Positions 54,632 through 64,000 are shown, counted from the stretch's first letter. The stretch is 64,000 nucleotides of DNA from Listeria monocytogenes (GCF_041765605.1 NZ_CP168900.1:1690001-1754000); one strand, 5' to 3'. Numbers and translations: made by a program. The notes: generated from the letters alone by a model not told the origin.

Positions 54632-56484
54632 TATTTAGATCCAATTTGGACTTGCTGTTTATTTTGGGCATATTTCGCTAATTCTATCGATAAATCATAT
54701 CGTAAAAATGGCGTAATAATATAAATCCCTTGGAAATGCTCACAAATCGCATCCACTAATTCACGAGCAATTGCCATCCCTTCTTCATTCGCGTGACCGT
54801 GCTCTTCTGCTTCTCTCATTCGCTCCCGCACTTCATCTGTCAAACGAATCCCGGGAACCTCATTATGCAGAAATTCCGCATTCCGACTAGACAATAATGG
54901 CATAACCCCAATAAAAAGTGGCACATCAATATTTGCTTTTTGCAAGGCTTCTTTTAATAAGATAGCTTTATTCACATCATAAATGGGCTGTGTAATAATA
55001 TAATCGGCACCATATTCCACTTTTCGCTCAATTAACCTAACCGCTTTCTCTAAGTTCAGCACGTTCGGATTAAATGCCGCTCCAACATGGAATCGTGCCT
55101 TTTCTTTCAGTGATTTCCCAGTATAAGAAATCCCATCATTGAACTTTTTAATTAGCTGAACTAATTCCACAGACCTTAAATCAAACACCGAAGACGCTCC
55201 AGGGAAATCACCTACTTTAGTTGGATCACCTGTAATCGCAAGCACATCATGCAGCCCCAATTTATGAAATCCCATCACATGCGAATGCATCCCAACCAAA
55301 TTATGATCCCGCGTCGTCAAATGAATGAGTGGTTTAATACCATATTCATGCTTCAAAATCGAAGCTAGCGCCATATTACTAATCCGCGGCGTGGCAAGCG
55401 AATTATCCGAAATCGTAATCGCATCAACGCCTGCCTCGTCAAGAGCCTGGGCTCCTTCAAAAAATTTCGTCGTATCAAAAGTCCGCGGCGGATCTAGTTC
55501 AACCAAAATCGTTAAACGTTCCTTCACTTTATCAAGCAAACGTTCACCAGAATCCACATCCTCCACTTCTTCCGGCACAAGTTCCAAAATCGGCCGAACT
55601 TCTTTTTCCAAAATCGGCTTTGTCGTTTCAAGTCCTTTTCGTAAAGCACGAATATGATCTGGCGTCGTGCCACAACAACCACCAATAATCCGAGCACCTT
55701 CTTGCCGAAAGATCTCCCCATAATGTTCAAAATAATCCGTATCCGATTGATAAATCACTTTTCCTTCTTGCATCTCCGGCAAACTAGTATTAGGATAAAC
55801 CGCTAAATAAGCATTATCATACAGCGGTACTGTCTCAAGAGCACGCGCCATGTGATATGGACCAAGTCGGCAATTAATACCAACCACATCCGCTCCAAGC
55901 GCAATAAGTTCTTCCAGCGCATCCGGCAATTTTTTCCCATTTTGAAGAATACCCGGCTCATGCATAGAGACATTCGCAACTACCGGTAAATCAGTAGTCT
56001 CACGAAGAATTTTCAACACAGTTTTAAGCTCATCTAAATCATAATACGTTTCCAGCAAAATTGCATCCACACCATCTAACAAAAAACAGTATAGCTGCTC
56101 CCTAAAACTTCGCTTAATTTCTTCAAGTGGAGCCGCCGGAAGTCTTGCATCCACTGCCCCATTTATTCCACCAATCGTACCAAAAATATATGTTCCAGTC
56201 CCTCTCGCCGCTTCTTTTGCTAATCGAATGGCGGCTTGGTTAATGCGCTTCACTTCATCCTCTAAACCATATCGCGCTAATTTTATATAATTCGCTCCAT
56301 ACGTATTCGTTTGGATAATATCCGCCCCAGCACCAATGTATGCTTTATGAATTGCAACAATATCTTCCGGATGAGACAAATTTAGCTCTTCAAACGAACG
56401 ATCCACCCCGTAGGAATAAAGCAAAGTGCCCATAGCGCCGTCAGCAATTAATACTTTTTCACTTAAATCTTTTCTTAAATTCAT
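54631..56484 (-). CDS. yitJ: Bifunctional homocysteine S-methyltransferase / methylenetetrahydrofolate reductase (YitJ-like)
   Basis: A 617-residue fusion. The N-terminal homocysteine methyltransferase (about 1-300) has zinc cysteines in GINCRLGP and IGGCCGTTPDH. The C-terminal TIM-barrel MTHFR (about 325-605) has VELDPPRTFD, ITISDN, LAITGDP and a flavin-binding region. It can recycle homocysteine with a methyl donor and make 5-methyl-THF for MetE. Last gene of the SAM-riboswitch operon, overlapping metC by 4 bp. Confidence 0.93.
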   Translation of the reverse strand: MNLRKDLSEKVLIADGAMGTLLYSYGVDRSFEELNLSHPEDIVAIHKAYIGAGADIIQTNTYGANYIKLARYGLEDEVKRINQAAIRLAKEAARGTGTYIFGTIGGINGAVDARLPAAPLEEIKRSFREQLYCFLLDGVDAILLETYYDLDELKTVLKILRETTDLPVVANVSMHEPGILQNGKKLPDALEELIALGADVVGINCRLGPYHMARALETVPLYDNAYLAVYPNTSLPEMQEGKVIYQSDTDYFEHYGEIFRQEGARIIGGCCGTTPDHIRALRKGLETTKPILEKEVRPILELVPEEVEDVDSGERLLDKVKERLTILVELDPPRTFDTTKFFEGAQALDEAGVDAITISDNSLATPRISNMALASILKHEYGIKPLIHLTTRDHNLVGMHSHVMGFHKLGLHDVLAITGDPTKVGDFPGASSVFDLRSVELVQLIKKFNDGISYTGKSLKEKARFHVGAAFNPNVLNLEKAVRLIERKVEYGADYIITQPIYDVNKAILLKEALQKANIDVPLFIGVMPLLSSRNAEFLHNEVPGIRLTDEVRERMREAEEHGHANEEGMAIARELVDAICEHFQGIYIITPFLRYDLSIELAKYAQNKQQVQIGSK

Positions 56485-57653
56485 TTCGCAACACTTCCCT
56501 TCTTAATGAAAGAAAGTGCTTGTTTTAAATCAGCAATCAAATCATCGGCATCTTCCAGTCCAGCTGAAAAACGTAATAATCCTGGCGTAATTCCTTGCGC
56601 CAAACGCTCCTCTTCCGGAACAGCCGCATGAGACATTTTAGCTGGGTAAGAAAGAATGCTTTCAACCGCACCTAGACTCACAGAGAACACTGGCAATTCC
56701 AAATGTGTAACTAGTTCTCGCGCCGCTTCTTCACTACCAAGATCAAACGATAAGACAGCCCCGCCACTTGTCGCCTGTTCCACTTGAATGTCATAACCCG
56801 CATGAGAAGGTAGCCCCGGATAATGCACTGCCACCACATCTGGTTCGGCATTTAAAAATAGCGCAATTTTCTCCGCCGTCTCCGTCCCAGCTTTCATCCG
56901 GACAGAAAGTGTTTTAAGTCCTCGCAACAACAACCACGAATCCTGCACACCAAGAACCCCACCAGTCGAATTTTGCAAAAAGTAAACGGCTTCGGCCAAA
57001 CTAGGATTATTTGTGACAATTAGCCCCGCCAAAATATCGCTATGTCCGCCAAGAAACTTCGTCGCACTGTGGATAACCAAGTCCGCACCCAAATCTAACG
57101 GTTTTTGAATTAGTGGCGTCAAAAATGTATTATCCACAAACGTATAACACCCATTCGCTTTCGCAAGTTTGGCAACCGTCCGAATATCTGTCACATGCAA
57201 CAACGGATTAGAAGGTGTTTCCAAGTAAACCAATTTCGTATTCGCTTGAAATGCCTTCGCAACTTCGTCAATATTTGTCGTATCAACAAAAGTATGCGTA
57301 ATCCCAAACCGCGGCAACACTTGCTCCACCAAACGAAATGTCCCGCCGTACACATCTTTCGCAATGATAAAATGATCTCCCTTAGAAAGAGTAAAGAGCG
57401 CCGCAGAAACAGCCGCCATCCCACTAGCAAAGGCAAAACCATTCGTACCACCTTCCAGTTCCGCAATCGCTTGTTCCACTTTTTCTCTCGTTGGGTTCCC
57501 ACTTCTCGCATAATCATAAGCGTGATAATTATCAAAGTCATGCTGATGGAAAGTAGACGATAAATGAATTGGCGTATTAAGCGCACCTGTCTCTTTATCA
57601 ATCCCGAGGCTCGCTTTAATCACAGCCGTATCTTGCGCATATTCATTAGCCAC
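56481..57653 (-). CDS. metC: Cystathionine beta-lyase
   Basis: A 390-residue PLP enzyme of the Cys/Met metabolism family, converting cystathionine to homocysteine. The PLP lysine lies in HSATKFLGGH (about K199); YARSGNPTREKVE and SLGAVESILSYPAKMSH are typical. GTG start with GGGG. It overlaps metI by 8 bp. MetC versus gamma-lyase specificity is inferred from order after metI. Confidence 0.9.
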   Translation of the reverse strand: MANEYAQDTAVIKASLGIDKETGALNTPIHLSSTFHQHDFDNYHAYDYARSGNPTREKVEQAIAELEGGTNGFAFASGMAAVSAALFTLSKGDHFIIAKDVYGGTFRLVEQVLPRFGITHTFVDTTNIDEVAKAFQANTKLVYLETPSNPLLHVTDIRTVAKLAKANGCYTFVDNTFLTPLIQKPLDLGADLVIHSATKFLGGHSDILAGLIVTNNPSLAEAVYFLQNSTGGVLGVQDSWLLLRGLKTLSVRMKAGTETAEKIALFLNAEPDVVAVHYPGLPSHAGYDIQVEQATSGGAVLSFDLGSEEAARELVTHLELPVFSVSLGAVESILSYPAKMSHAAVPEEERLAQGITPGLLRFSAGLEDADDLIADLKQALSFIKKGSVAK

Positions 57654-58770
57654 GAGCGCTCACCCCTTCCAAAACCGCATCGAGTGCCTTAGATAAATCA
57701 GCAATCAAATCTTCACTAGCTTCAATTCCAACCGAAATGCGCAATAATTTGTCTGTAAGTCCATAAGAATTCCGCAACTCTTCAGGAATATCTGCATGCG
57801 TTTGTGTCGTTGGATAAGTAATCAAACTCTCCACCCCGCCTAAACTTTCCGCAAAAGTAAATAACTCAAGTTCTTTCAAAAGTGGCGATACGAGCGCCGC
57901 ATCTTGAATAAAGAAACTAATCATCCCACCGCGCCCTGGATAACGAACTTCCTCCACCAATTCATGTGATTCCAAAAACGCCGCGATTTTCTGCGCATTC
58001 GCTTGATGTTGTCTCACCCGCAAAACCAGCGTCTTAAGGCCACGAATCAATAACCAACTATCAAATGGCGATAGCACTGCCCCCGTCGCATTTAACTGAT
58101 TAAAAAAGAAATTCCCAAGTCGCTCCTCTTTTACAATAACCGCCCCAGCAAGCACATCATTATGCCCGCCAAGATACTTCGTCGCACTATGAATCACAAT
58201 ATCCGCGCCCAAAGTTAACGGCTGTTGTAAAATTGGTGTATAAAATGTATTATCCACAATCACAAGTAAATCATGCGCACCTGCCCATTCAGACACAGCC
58301 GCAATATCTGTTTCCTGCATTAAAGGATTTGTTGGTGTCTCAATAAAAATCGCCTTTGTTTCCGGACGAACTAATTTCTCCAAATCAGCAATCTCCGCCC
58401 CGTCCCAATAAGAAAATCCAATATTATATTGCGCACCAAACTGTTCAAAATATCTAAAAGTCCCCCCGTACAAATCCTGTGAACTAATAATATGTTCGCC
58501 GGTTTTAAAAAGCTGGAAAACAAGTTGAATCGCACTCATCCCTGAACTCGTTGCAAAAGCATGCGTTCCATTTTCTAGTTCCGCGAGCGCTTCTTGCAAA
58601 GCATCTCGCGTCGGATTTCCAGTTCTAGTATAATCATACCCCGTTGACACTCCAAGATCGGCATGCTGGTAAGCTGTAGAGAAGTAGACTGGCATATTGA
58701 CAGCACCCGTTCTTTCACATTTTCTATTTCCAATTTGCGCTGCTATCGTCTCTTGTTTCAGCTTTGCCAT
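57646..58770 (-). CDS. metI: Cystathionine gamma-synthase / O-acetylhomoserine thiolyase
   Basis: A 374-residue PLP enzyme homologous to MetI of B. subtilis, which forms cystathionine (or homocysteine) from O-acetylhomoserine. YDYTRTGNPTRDALQ, PLP lysine in HSATKYLGGHND, SLGGVESLITYP. Lies 21 bp after metE and overlaps metC by 8 bp. Confidence 0.92.
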   Translation of the reverse strand: MAKLKQETIAAQIGNRKCERTGAVNMPVYFSTAYQHADLGVSTGYDYTRTGNPTRDALQEALAELENGTHAFATSSGMSAIQLVFQLFKTGEHIISSQDLYGGTFRYFEQFGAQYNIGFSYWDGAEIADLEKLVRPETKAIFIETPTNPLMQETDIAAVSEWAGAHDLLVIVDNTFYTPILQQPLTLGADIVIHSATKYLGGHNDVLAGAVIVKEERLGNFFFNQLNATGAVLSPFDSWLLIRGLKTLVLRVRQHQANAQKIAAFLESHELVEEVRYPGRGGMISFFIQDAALVSPLLKELELFTFAESLGGVESLITYPTTQTHADIPEELRNSYGLTDKLLRISVGIEASEDLIADLSKALDAVLEGVSARG

Positions 58771-58791
58771 AATTACCTCTCCTCCATTCCT

Positions 58792-61089
58792 TTATTTCTC
58801 TAATACTTGATATTCCGCACGAACTTCTTTAGTCGCTTTAATCATATCTTGAAGTGCCGCAATCGTTTCAGGCTCTTTACGCGTTTTCAACCCACAATCC
58901 GGGTTAATCCAAAATTGTTTTGCATCAATTGCACGTAACGCTCGGCGAATATTGTCTTGGATTTCAGTCACAGTCGGAACGCGTGGACTATGAATATCAT
59001 AAACCCCAAGGCCAATTTCCTTATCATACGTCACTTCCTCAAATGTCGAAATTATCTCCCCGTGACTTCTTGACGTTTCAATCGAAATAACATCCGCATC
59101 TAGAGCACTAATCGTATCAATAATATCGTCAAAGTCCGAGTAACACATATGCGTATGAATTTGCGTATCATTTTGGACCGAAGCAGTCGTTAATTTAAAC
59201 GAATAAACCGCATCATCTAAATATTTTTGCCATCTCGCTTGTTTTAATGGTAAACCTTCACGTAAAGCTGGCTCATCCACTTGGATAACTTTAATGCCAT
59301 TACGTTCTAGTGCTTCTACTTCTTTACGAAGCGCGAGTCCAACCTGATTTGCAACTACACTCTCCGGCACATCATCACGAACAAAACTCCAATTAATAAT
59401 TGTCACCGGCGCCGTTAGCATTCCCTTCACTGGACGCTTCGTTAACGACTGGGCATAGACACTTTCTTTCACGGTGATTTCTTCTGTAAAAGCAACATCC
59501 CCGTAGATAAGCGGTGGACGAACCGCTCTCGAACCATAAGATTGTACCCATCCAAATTTCGTTGCTTGGAAACCAGCTAATTTTTGCCCGAAATATTCCA
59601 CCATATCCGTCCGTTCGAATTCTCCGTGAACTAATACATCAATATCCAAATCCTCTTGAATTTTAATCCAGCGAGCCGTTTCTTTTTCAATAAAAGCATT
59701 ATATTCCGCATCAGTTATGTTCCCTTTTAACCAGTCAGCGCGCGTCTTCCGAACTTCCGGTGATTGTGGAAAACTTCCGATTGTGGTCGTTGGGAAGAGC
59801 GGTAATTTCAACCAAGCATGTTGCAACTTAATCCGTTCCGCAAATGGCAACTCTCGGTCCACTCGTACATTTTTCAAATTAGCAATCGCTTCTTGAACTT
59901 CTAAATTATTTCGATGACTAGATTCATTGAGCGCCGTCACTGCTGCACGAGATTCTGCTAGTTCAGCTGCCACACTTTCTGCACCATTCGTCAAAGCCTT
60001 CGTCAAAATAGTAATCTCATCTAATTTTTGATCAGCAAATGATAAGCCACCAAGAATCACTTCATCCAAATCTGGCTCACTTAACTTCGTCACCGGTACA
60101 TGGAGCAATGAATTAGAAGGTTGAACAATCAATTTTCCATCCGCCACATAATTCGCAATCTCCGTAAGTAGTTCCAGTTTAGCATCCAAGTCACTACGCC
60201 AAACATTCCGTCCATCAACCACACCGGCCGCTAAATACTTATCTTCCGGAAATCCATAAGCCTTCAACGCTTTTAGTGAATCTCCATGGTCATGCACAAA
60301 ATCAATTCCAATCGCCGCTACCGGCAAATTCACAACCTCTTCATAATAATCCAAACTTTCAAAATATGTTTGTAACTCGATTTTCAAATTCGGAACTGCC
60401 GTTTGAAACGCTTGATACACTTTTTCAAATAACGCGATTTCTTTTTTATCAAAACTAGTTGCAAGATACGGCTCGTCGATTTGCACCCACGTAGCACCAG
60501 CTGCCTCAAGTTCTTTCAAAATCTCTACATACGCCGGAATGAATTTATCTAACAATACTTCAAAACTTTCCGCATCGCTACCTTTTCCAAGTTTTAAATA
60601 AGTAATTGGCCCAACAAGCACTGGTTTTCCTTCAATACCAAGCTCTTTCTTCGCTTCTTCGTAATAGTATAATGCTCGATTATCCAACACTTTCGGCTCC
60701 GCATCAGCGAGTTCTGGAACAATATAGTGATAGTTCGTATTAAACCATTTAGTCATTTCAGAGGCCACCGCGTCATTTTTACCACGTGCAATATCAAAAT
60801 ATGTATTTAGCGAAACTTTCCCACCATCATGCTGAAAACGTTTTGGAATAATTCCAAATGTCACACTCGTATCAAGTACTTGATCATAAAAACTAAAATC
60901 ACCAACCGGAATCAAATCAATCCCTTTATCTTGTTGTTTTTTTAGCGCATGCAATCGTAAAGTCTTCGTTTCTGCCAATAACTCCTCTTCTGAAATCGTA
61001 CCATTCCAGAATTTTTCTAACGCACGTTTCCATTCACGTTTCTCCCCAAGTCTCGGATACCCCAAGTTTGAACTAATCGCCTTTACCAT
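58792..61089 (-). CDS. metE: Cobalamin-independent methionine synthase
   Basis: A 765-residue enzyme transferring methyl from 5-methyl-THF-triglutamate to homocysteine. The N-terminal [16 protein letters not shown] and the C-terminal catalytic zinc ligands in [10 protein letters not shown] and NPDCGLKTR are present; [14 protein letters not shown] is also conserved. AAGGTG with 8-nt spacing supports ATG 61089 rather than the upstream in-frame ATG 61122. First gene of the operon under a SAM-I riboswitch. Confidence 0.97.
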   Translation of the reverse strand: MVKAISSNLGYPRLGEKREWKRALEKFWNGTISEEELLAETKTLRLHALKKQQDKGIDLIPVGDFSFYDQVLDTSVTFGIIPKRFQHDGGKVSLNTYFDIARGKNDAVASEMTKWFNTNYHYIVPELADAEPKVLDNRALYYYEEAKKELGIEGKPVLVGPITYLKLGKGSDAESFEVLLDKFIPAYVEILKELEAAGATWVQIDEPYLATSFDKKEIALFEKVYQAFQTAVPNLKIELQTYFESLDYYEEVVNLPVAAIGIDFVHDHGDSLKALKAYGFPEDKYLAAGVVDGRNVWRSDLDAKLELLTEIANYVADGKLIVQPSNSLLHVPVTKLSEPDLDEVILGGLSFADQKLDEITILTKALTNGAESVAAELAESRAAVTALNESSHRNNLEVQEAIANLKNVRVDRELPFAERIKLQHAWLKLPLFPTTTIGSFPQSPEVRKTRADWLKGNITDAEYNAFIEKETARWIKIQEDLDIDVLVHGEFERTDMVEYFGQKLAGFQATKFGWVQSYGSRAVRPPLIYGDVAFTEEITVKESVYAQSLTKRPVKGMLTAPVTIINWSFVRDDVPESVVANQVGLALRKEVEALERNGIKVIQVDEPALREGLPLKQARWQKYLDDAVYSFKLTTASVQNDTQIHTHMCYSDFDDIIDTISALDADVISIETSRSHGEIISTFEEVTYDKEIGLGVYDIHSPRVPTVTEIQDNIRRALRAIDAKQFWINPDCGLKTRKEPETIAALQDMIKATKEVRAEYQVLEK

Positions 61090-61121
61090 ACTTATCACCT
61101 TATCCTCTCCATTTTTTGCCA

Positions 61122-61155
61122 ATAAAAAACCTCCCTAGAGAACTAGAGAGGTTTG
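61122..61155 (-). terminator. Regulated terminator of the metE SAM riboswitch
   Basis: AACCTCTCTAG and CTAGGGAGGTT pair around TTCT and are followed by TTTTTT on the minus strand. Confidence 0.9.
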
Positions 61156-61195
61156 GAAGTTTCGATACACAAATACAGTGAAACTTTTTAAGTCT

Positions 61196-61302
61196 CTCTT
61201 ATCTCTCGAAGCATCACACTTCGCAGGATTTAGCACCTTTTCAACGAATTGAAAGGTTGCTGGGTTTCAACGGGCCAGTCCCTCTACCACTCATAATAAG
61301 AG
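61196..61302 (-). promoter_or_regulatory. SAM-I riboswitch of metE-metI-metC-yitJ
   Basis: P1 CTCTTAT/ATAAGAG, GAGGGACTGGCCC, AACCCAGCAACC and AAGGTGCTAAATCCTGC define a SAM-I aptamer on the minus strand. A long alternative stem to the terminator (AAGTTTC/GAAACTT) lies between aptamer and terminator. Confidence 0.97.
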
Positions 61303-61345
61303 TAATTTATTTAGTTTTTTTAATCACTTAAATTGGATTGAAATC

Positions 61346-61375
61346 ATCATACCACTTGCACCTAAAAACTGTCAA
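61346..61375 (-). promoter_or_regulatory. Promoter of the metE operon
   Basis: -35 TTGACA (61375-61370), 18-bp spacer, -10 TATGAT (61351-61346). The -35 ends 4 bp from the stop codon of the MFS gene. Confidence 0.8.
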
Positions 61376-61378
61376 TCA

Positions 61379-62554
61379 TTAATTTCCTATTTTCTTTTCA
61401 AGCGCATCTTTCCGTGCTCCAAATACTAGCAACAAACAGCCAAGCACAAGGATTCCGGCTACTACAAAATAAAATATTTGATTTCCAAAAATCCCGATCA
61501 TCATTCCAGTCGCGCTCGGCCCAATAATGCTCCCCAAACTAAAACACATACCAACCAAAATATTCCCTGCCGGAAGCAATTCAAGTGGCGTCAAATCCGT
61601 CATATAAGATAATCCAAGCGAGTATAAAGACCCAAGTAAAATCCCCAAAACAAAGAAGAAAACCACATATAAAACTGGTATCTTAACAAATGCGGTCAAC
61701 ACAAAAACAACTGCTCCTGCTCCCGTCAAAAGAGGTAATACTTTTCCTCGTCCAAACTTATCACTAATAATCCCAATAGGTACTTGAAAAATAATCGTCC
61801 CCACCGAAAAAGAAGAAATAACCATCGCTATCATCATCGTATCGAGCCCATCACGCAACCCAACAACCGGAAAAGTCGCATTAAGCCCAGTCTCCAAAAT
61901 TCCATATAAAAACGGCGGAATCATCGCTACCCAAGCCAATTTAAATACATCCGAAAAACGTTTCAAACTCCCCCAAAAAGAAATTTTCCGAATCACAGCC
62001 TTTTCACCAACAAATTCATTACGAACAAACCAAACGAGTCCCCAAGCTATCAAAACTAAAATTCCAGATAAGAAGAAAGGCAAGTTCGCATTGATTTCTG
62101 CTAAATTGACCAATTGGGGCCCAATCGCAAATCCTAATGAGAAAAACAACCCATAAATAGCCATATTCCGACCACGTTTACTCGGATCACTCATTGCCCC
62201 AATCCAAGTCTGCGAAGAAAAATGTAACATATGATCCCCCACACCTATAAGCAACCTTAATATAAACCAAAAATATAAATTAAACCAAATAGGAAAAGCC
62301 AAAATTGCAACCGCAACTAATCCGCCCCCTACTAATATAATTGGCTTATAACCATATTTATGAAGAGGTGCTTCAATAAATGGAGAAATAAGTAACACAC
62401 CTAAATAAATTCCAGTAGCATGAAATCCATTAATTCCTGCACTTATACCTTTCTCTTCTAATATTATCGCAATAAGCGGTAATAAAACTCCTTGAGACAA
62501 TCCTGAAATGGCAACAACCATCGTCAAAATCCAAAACTTCCCTTTTGCCCCCAT
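61379..62554 (-). CDS. MFS transporter
   Basis: A 391-residue protein with about 12 transmembrane helices and MFS marks such as DKFGRGKVLPL between helices 8 and 9 (SDKFGR) and SDPSKRGRNMAIYG between helices 4 and 5. ATG 62554 has GGAGG 7 nt upstream; the longer frame to 62596 overlaps the tRNA operon terminator. Substrate cannot be inferred; it resembles sugar/drug efflux members. No own terminator before the metE promoter. Confidence 0.85.
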   Translation of the reverse strand: MGAKGKFWILTMVVAISGLSQGVLLPLIAIILEEKGISAGINGFHATGIYLGVLLISPFIEAPLHKYGYKPIILVGGGLVAVAILAFPIWFNLYFWFILRLLIGVGDHMLHFSSQTWIGAMSDPSKRGRNMAIYGLFFSLGFAIGPQLVNLAEINANLPFFLSGILVLIAWGLVWFVRNEFVGEKAVIRKISFWGSLKRFSDVFKLAWVAMIPPFLYGILETGLNATFPVVGLRDGLDTMMIAMVISSFSVGTIIFQVPIGIISDKFGRGKVLPLLTGAGAVVFVLTAFVKIPVLYVVFFFVLGILLGSLYSLGLSYMTDLTPLELLPAGNILVGMCFSLGSIIGPSATGMMIGIFGNQIFYFVVAGILVLGCLLLVFGARKDALEKKIGN

Positions 62555-62580
62555 TAGATACCTCCAAAACTTTACTAAAT

Positions 62581-62612
62581 AAAAAAACAATGTCACAAAT
62601 TGACATTGTTCT
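62581..62612 (-). terminator. Terminator of the tRNA operon
   Basis: AACAATGTCA and TGACATTGTT arms with a 5-nt loop, followed by seven T residues on the minus strand, about 10 nt after tRNA-Glu. Confidence 0.9.
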
Positions 62613-62618
62613 TTAGGA

Positions 62619-62690
62619 TGACCCGTACGGGATTCGAACCCGTGTTACCGCCGTGAAAGGGCGGTGTCTTAACCGCTTGACCAACGGGCC
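62619..62690 (-). tRNA. tRNA-Glu(TTC)
   Basis: 72 nt; anticodon arm CCGCC-CTTTCAC-GGCGG gives TTC. Acceptor GGCCCGT/ACGGGTC, discriminator A, CCA not encoded. Last gene of the cluster. Confidence 0.96.
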
Positions 62691-62698
62691 ATATCTGG

Positions 62699-62786
62699 CG
62701 GAGAAGGAGGGATTTGAACCCTCGCGCCGCGCGAGCGACCTACACCCTTAGCAGGGGCGCCTCTTCAGCCACTTGAGTACTTCCCC
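62699..62786 (-). tRNA. tRNA-Ser(GCT)
   Basis: 88 nt with long variable arm; loop CTGCTAA gives anticodon GCT. Acceptor GGGGAAG/CTTCTCC, discriminator G followed by an encoded CCA (62698-62696). Confidence 0.96.
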
Positions 62787-62820
62787 AGATATGAAAAATC
62801 TATTCTCATTTAAAGAATAA

Positions 62821-62893
62821 CTCCACAGGCAGGACTCGAACCTGCGACCGATCGGTTAACAGCCGATTGCTCTACCAACTGAGCTACTGTGGA
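62821..62893 (-). tRNA. tRNA-Asn(GTT)
   Basis: 73 nt; loop CTGTTAA gives GTT. Acceptor TCCACAG/CTGTGGA, discriminator G, CCA not encoded. Confidence 0.96.
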
Positions 62894-62899
62894 ATAAAA

Positions 62900-62973
<74 letters not shown>

Positions 62974-62999
62974 TCAGTAAAAATATATACATGGTAAAA

Positions 63000-63070
63000 A
63001 GCGGGTGATGGGAATCGAACCCACGACAACAGCTTGGAAGGCTGTAGTTTTACCACTAAACTACACCCGC
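63000..63070 (-). tRNA. tRNA-Gly(TCC)
   Basis: 71 nt; loop CTTCCAA gives TCC. Acceptor GCGGGTG/CACCCGC, discriminator T, CCA not encoded. Confidence 0.96.
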
Positions 63071-63094
63071 ATAATAATAAGTTTAAAAACAAAG

Positions 63095-63168
63095 GGCGGA
63101 TAATGGGAATCGAACCCACGAATGCCTGAACCACAATCAGGTGCGTTAACCACTTCGCCATATCCGCC
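63095..63168 (-). tRNA. tRNA-His(GTG)
   Basis: 74 nt including the extra 5' G (G-1) opposite C73 that histidyl-tRNA synthetase requires; loop TTGTGGT gives GTG. Acceptor GCGGATA/TATCCGC, CCA not encoded. Confidence 0.95.
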
Positions 63169-63195
63169 ATAAGGCAAAAATGTTTAAAAAAAGAA

Positions 63196-63268
63196 TGGCT
63201 TGGGACAGAATCGAACTGCCGACACCTTGAGCTTCAATCAAGTGCTCTACCAACTGAGCTACCAAGCC
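63196..63268 (-). tRNA. tRNA-Phe(GAA)
   Basis: 73 nt; loop TTGAAGC gives GAA. Acceptor GGCTTGG/CCAAGCC-type pairing, discriminator A, CCA not encoded. Confidence 0.96.
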
Positions 63269-63275
63269 ATAATGG

Positions 63276-63348
63276 CGGTCCCGACGGGATTTGAACCCGC
63301 GATCTCCTGCGTGACAGGCAGGCATGTTAACCCCTACACCACGGAACC
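63276..63348 (-). tRNA. tRNA-Asp(GTC)
   Basis: 73 nt; loop CTGTCAC gives GTC. Acceptor GGTTCCG/CGGGACC, discriminator G followed by encoded CCA (63275-63273). Confidence 0.96.
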
Positions 63349-63352
63349 ACTA

Positions 63353-63426
<74 letters not shown>

Positions 63427-63470
63427 ACAATAATATTAAATTTTAGTCCACATATCACAAGTGAAAAAAA

Positions 63471-63560
63471 CGGAGGAAGAGGGATTCGAACCCCCGCGCG
63501 GTATTACCCGCCTGTCGGTTTTCAAGACCGATCCCTTCAGCCAGACTTGGGTATTCCTCC
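63471..63560 (-). tRNA. tRNA-Ser(TGA)
   Basis: 90 nt with long variable arm; loop CTTGAAA gives TGA. Acceptor GGAGGAA/TTCCTCC, discriminator G, CCA not encoded. Confidence 0.96.
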
Positions 63561-63582
63561 ATGATAATAATAAAGTGACAAG

Positions 63583-63656
63583 TGGACCTTGCAGGACTCG
63601 AACCTGCGACCGGACGGTTATGAGCCGTCTGCTCTAACCAACTGAGCTAAAGGTCC
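63583..63656 (-). tRNA. tRNA-Ile2(CAT), anticodon C34 expected to become lysidine
   Basis: 74 nt; loop CTCATAA gives CAT, but the body GGACCTTTAGCTCAGTTGG resembles Bacillus tRNA-Ile2 rather than Met. Position between tRNA-Ser(TGA) and an elongator Met gene matches the Ile gene of the B. subtilis trnB cluster. It would be modified by TilS to read AUA. CCA not encoded. Confidence 0.85.
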
Positions 63657-63667
63657 AAGATTGAAAA

Positions 63668-63741
63668 TAGCGGCGGAGGGAGTCGAACCCACGACCTTTC
63701 GGGTATGAACCGAATGCTCTAGCCAGCTGAGCTACACCGCC
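63668..63741 (-). tRNA. Elongator tRNA-Met(CAT)
   Basis: 74 nt; loop TTCATAC gives CAT. The 5' half GGCGGTGTAGCTCAGCTGG matches Bacillus elongator Met tRNA; no initiator marks. Discriminator A, CCA not encoded. Confidence 0.93.
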
Positions 63742-63792
63742 ATAATAATAAGGCTACCATTTTCAAAATATGCGATTAAAATGTGAAGCAAG

Positions 63793-63865
63793 TGGAGCCT
63801 AGCGGGATCGAACCGCTGACCTCCTGCGTGCAAAGCAGGCGCTCTCCCAGCTGAGCTAAGGCCCC
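63793..63865 (-). tRNA. tRNA-Ala(TGC)
   Basis: 73 nt; loop TTTGCAC gives TGC. Acceptor GGGGCCT/AGGCTCC contains the G3-T70 pair recognised by AlaRS. Discriminator A, CCA not encoded. Confidence 0.96.
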
Positions 63866-63886
63866 ATAATTATAAGGGATAAACAA

Positions 63887-63960
63887 TCGGGAAGACAGGA
63901 TTCGAACCTGCGACCCCTTGGTCCCAAACCAAGTGCTCTACCAAGCTGAGCTACTTCCCG
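63887..63960 (-). tRNA. tRNA-Pro(TGG)
   Basis: 74 nt; loop TTTGGGA gives TGG. Acceptor CGGGAAG/CTTCCCG, discriminator A, CCA not encoded. Confidence 0.96.
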
Positions 63961-63970
63961 TTTAATAAAG

Positions 63971-64000
63971 TGCGCCCAAGAGGAGTCGAACCTCTAACCG
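63971..64000 (-). tRNA. Partial tRNA, probably tRNA-Arg
   Basis: Only the 3' part is in the window: T-arm GAGGTTCGACTCCTC and acceptor strand TGGGCGC with discriminator A. The anticodon is outside. Assigned to Arg because the order matches B. subtilis trnB, where Arg precedes Pro, and the acceptor resembles Bacillus tRNA-Arg. Confidence 0.7.

Overview
The window is a low-GC Gram-positive chromosome segment that I assign to Listeria, close to L. monocytogenes/L. innocua. The basis is gene content and order: trpEGDCFBA, adhE (the Listeria adhesion protein LAP), citB, an rsbR paralogue, sbcDC, tsf/rpsB, leuS, asnB, metK, the men cluster, metE-metI-metC-yitJ and a large tRNA cluster. Many stretches follow the Bacillus subtilis ytqA-ytqB/asnB/metK/ytkD/ytjA/men order. 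I see no prophage, insertion sequence, CRISPR array or rRNA. The surface-adhesin gene lapB (lmo1666), which in L. monocytogenes EGD-e lies between the small membrane gene after metK and the ldh-like gene, is absent: only a shared terminator separates those genes here. That favours a non-pathogenic or lapB-negative lineage, but the species cannot be fixed from memory.

Layout. 1-6200: tryptophan operon on the minus strand, behind two tandem Trp-specific T-box riboswitches and one clear promoter. 6470-9260: adhE with a Rex-like operator. 9330-11880: a VOC-fold gene and an ABC transporter pair whose promoters share a perfect 12-bp palindrome. 11910-13708: LD-carboxypeptidase, DNA-3-methyladenine glycosylase and a small membrane protein. 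13808-16623: aconitase with a CcpC-type promoter. 16666-21133: SNF2 helicase, YflT-like stress protein and RsbR paralogue in one operon. 21217-25409: sbcD-sbcC. 25525-27352: plsC, a lipoprotein gene with a possibly structured leader, and a CcdC-like protein.

27433-31260: a heterodimeric ABC exporter (BmrC/BmrD type) preceded by a 32-codon leader peptide ORF and a terminator-like hairpin. This looks like ribosome-controlled attenuation and is the most interesting element of the window. 31397-33298: a small secreted-protein island with a metzincin-like protease. 33390-38510: tsf, rpsB, an AT-rich orphan and leuS with a Leu T-box. 38610-40147: the tRNA wobble-uridine modification pair mnmL-mnmM. 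40173-43640: asnB and metK, the latter with a SAM-I riboswitch. 43797-47269: small membrane protein, L-2-hydroxyacid dehydrogenase, YtmB-like, Nudix, YidD and a Zur-controlled zinc-binding lipoprotein.

47288-54597: menaquinone synthesis (menF-D-H-B-E, divergent from menA). 54631-61380: methionine operon metE-metI-metC-yitJ under a SAM-I riboswitch. 61379-62554: an MFS transporter. 62586-64000: the end of a tRNA operon (14 complete genes and one partial) in the same order as the B. subtilis trnB cluster.

As a whole this is core metabolism with much RNA-level control: three T-boxes, two SAM riboswitches, one probable leader-peptide attenuator and an intra-operon terminator. Start codons were moved from the longest frames to those with properly spaced Shine-Dalgarno sequences in many genes; each case is noted.
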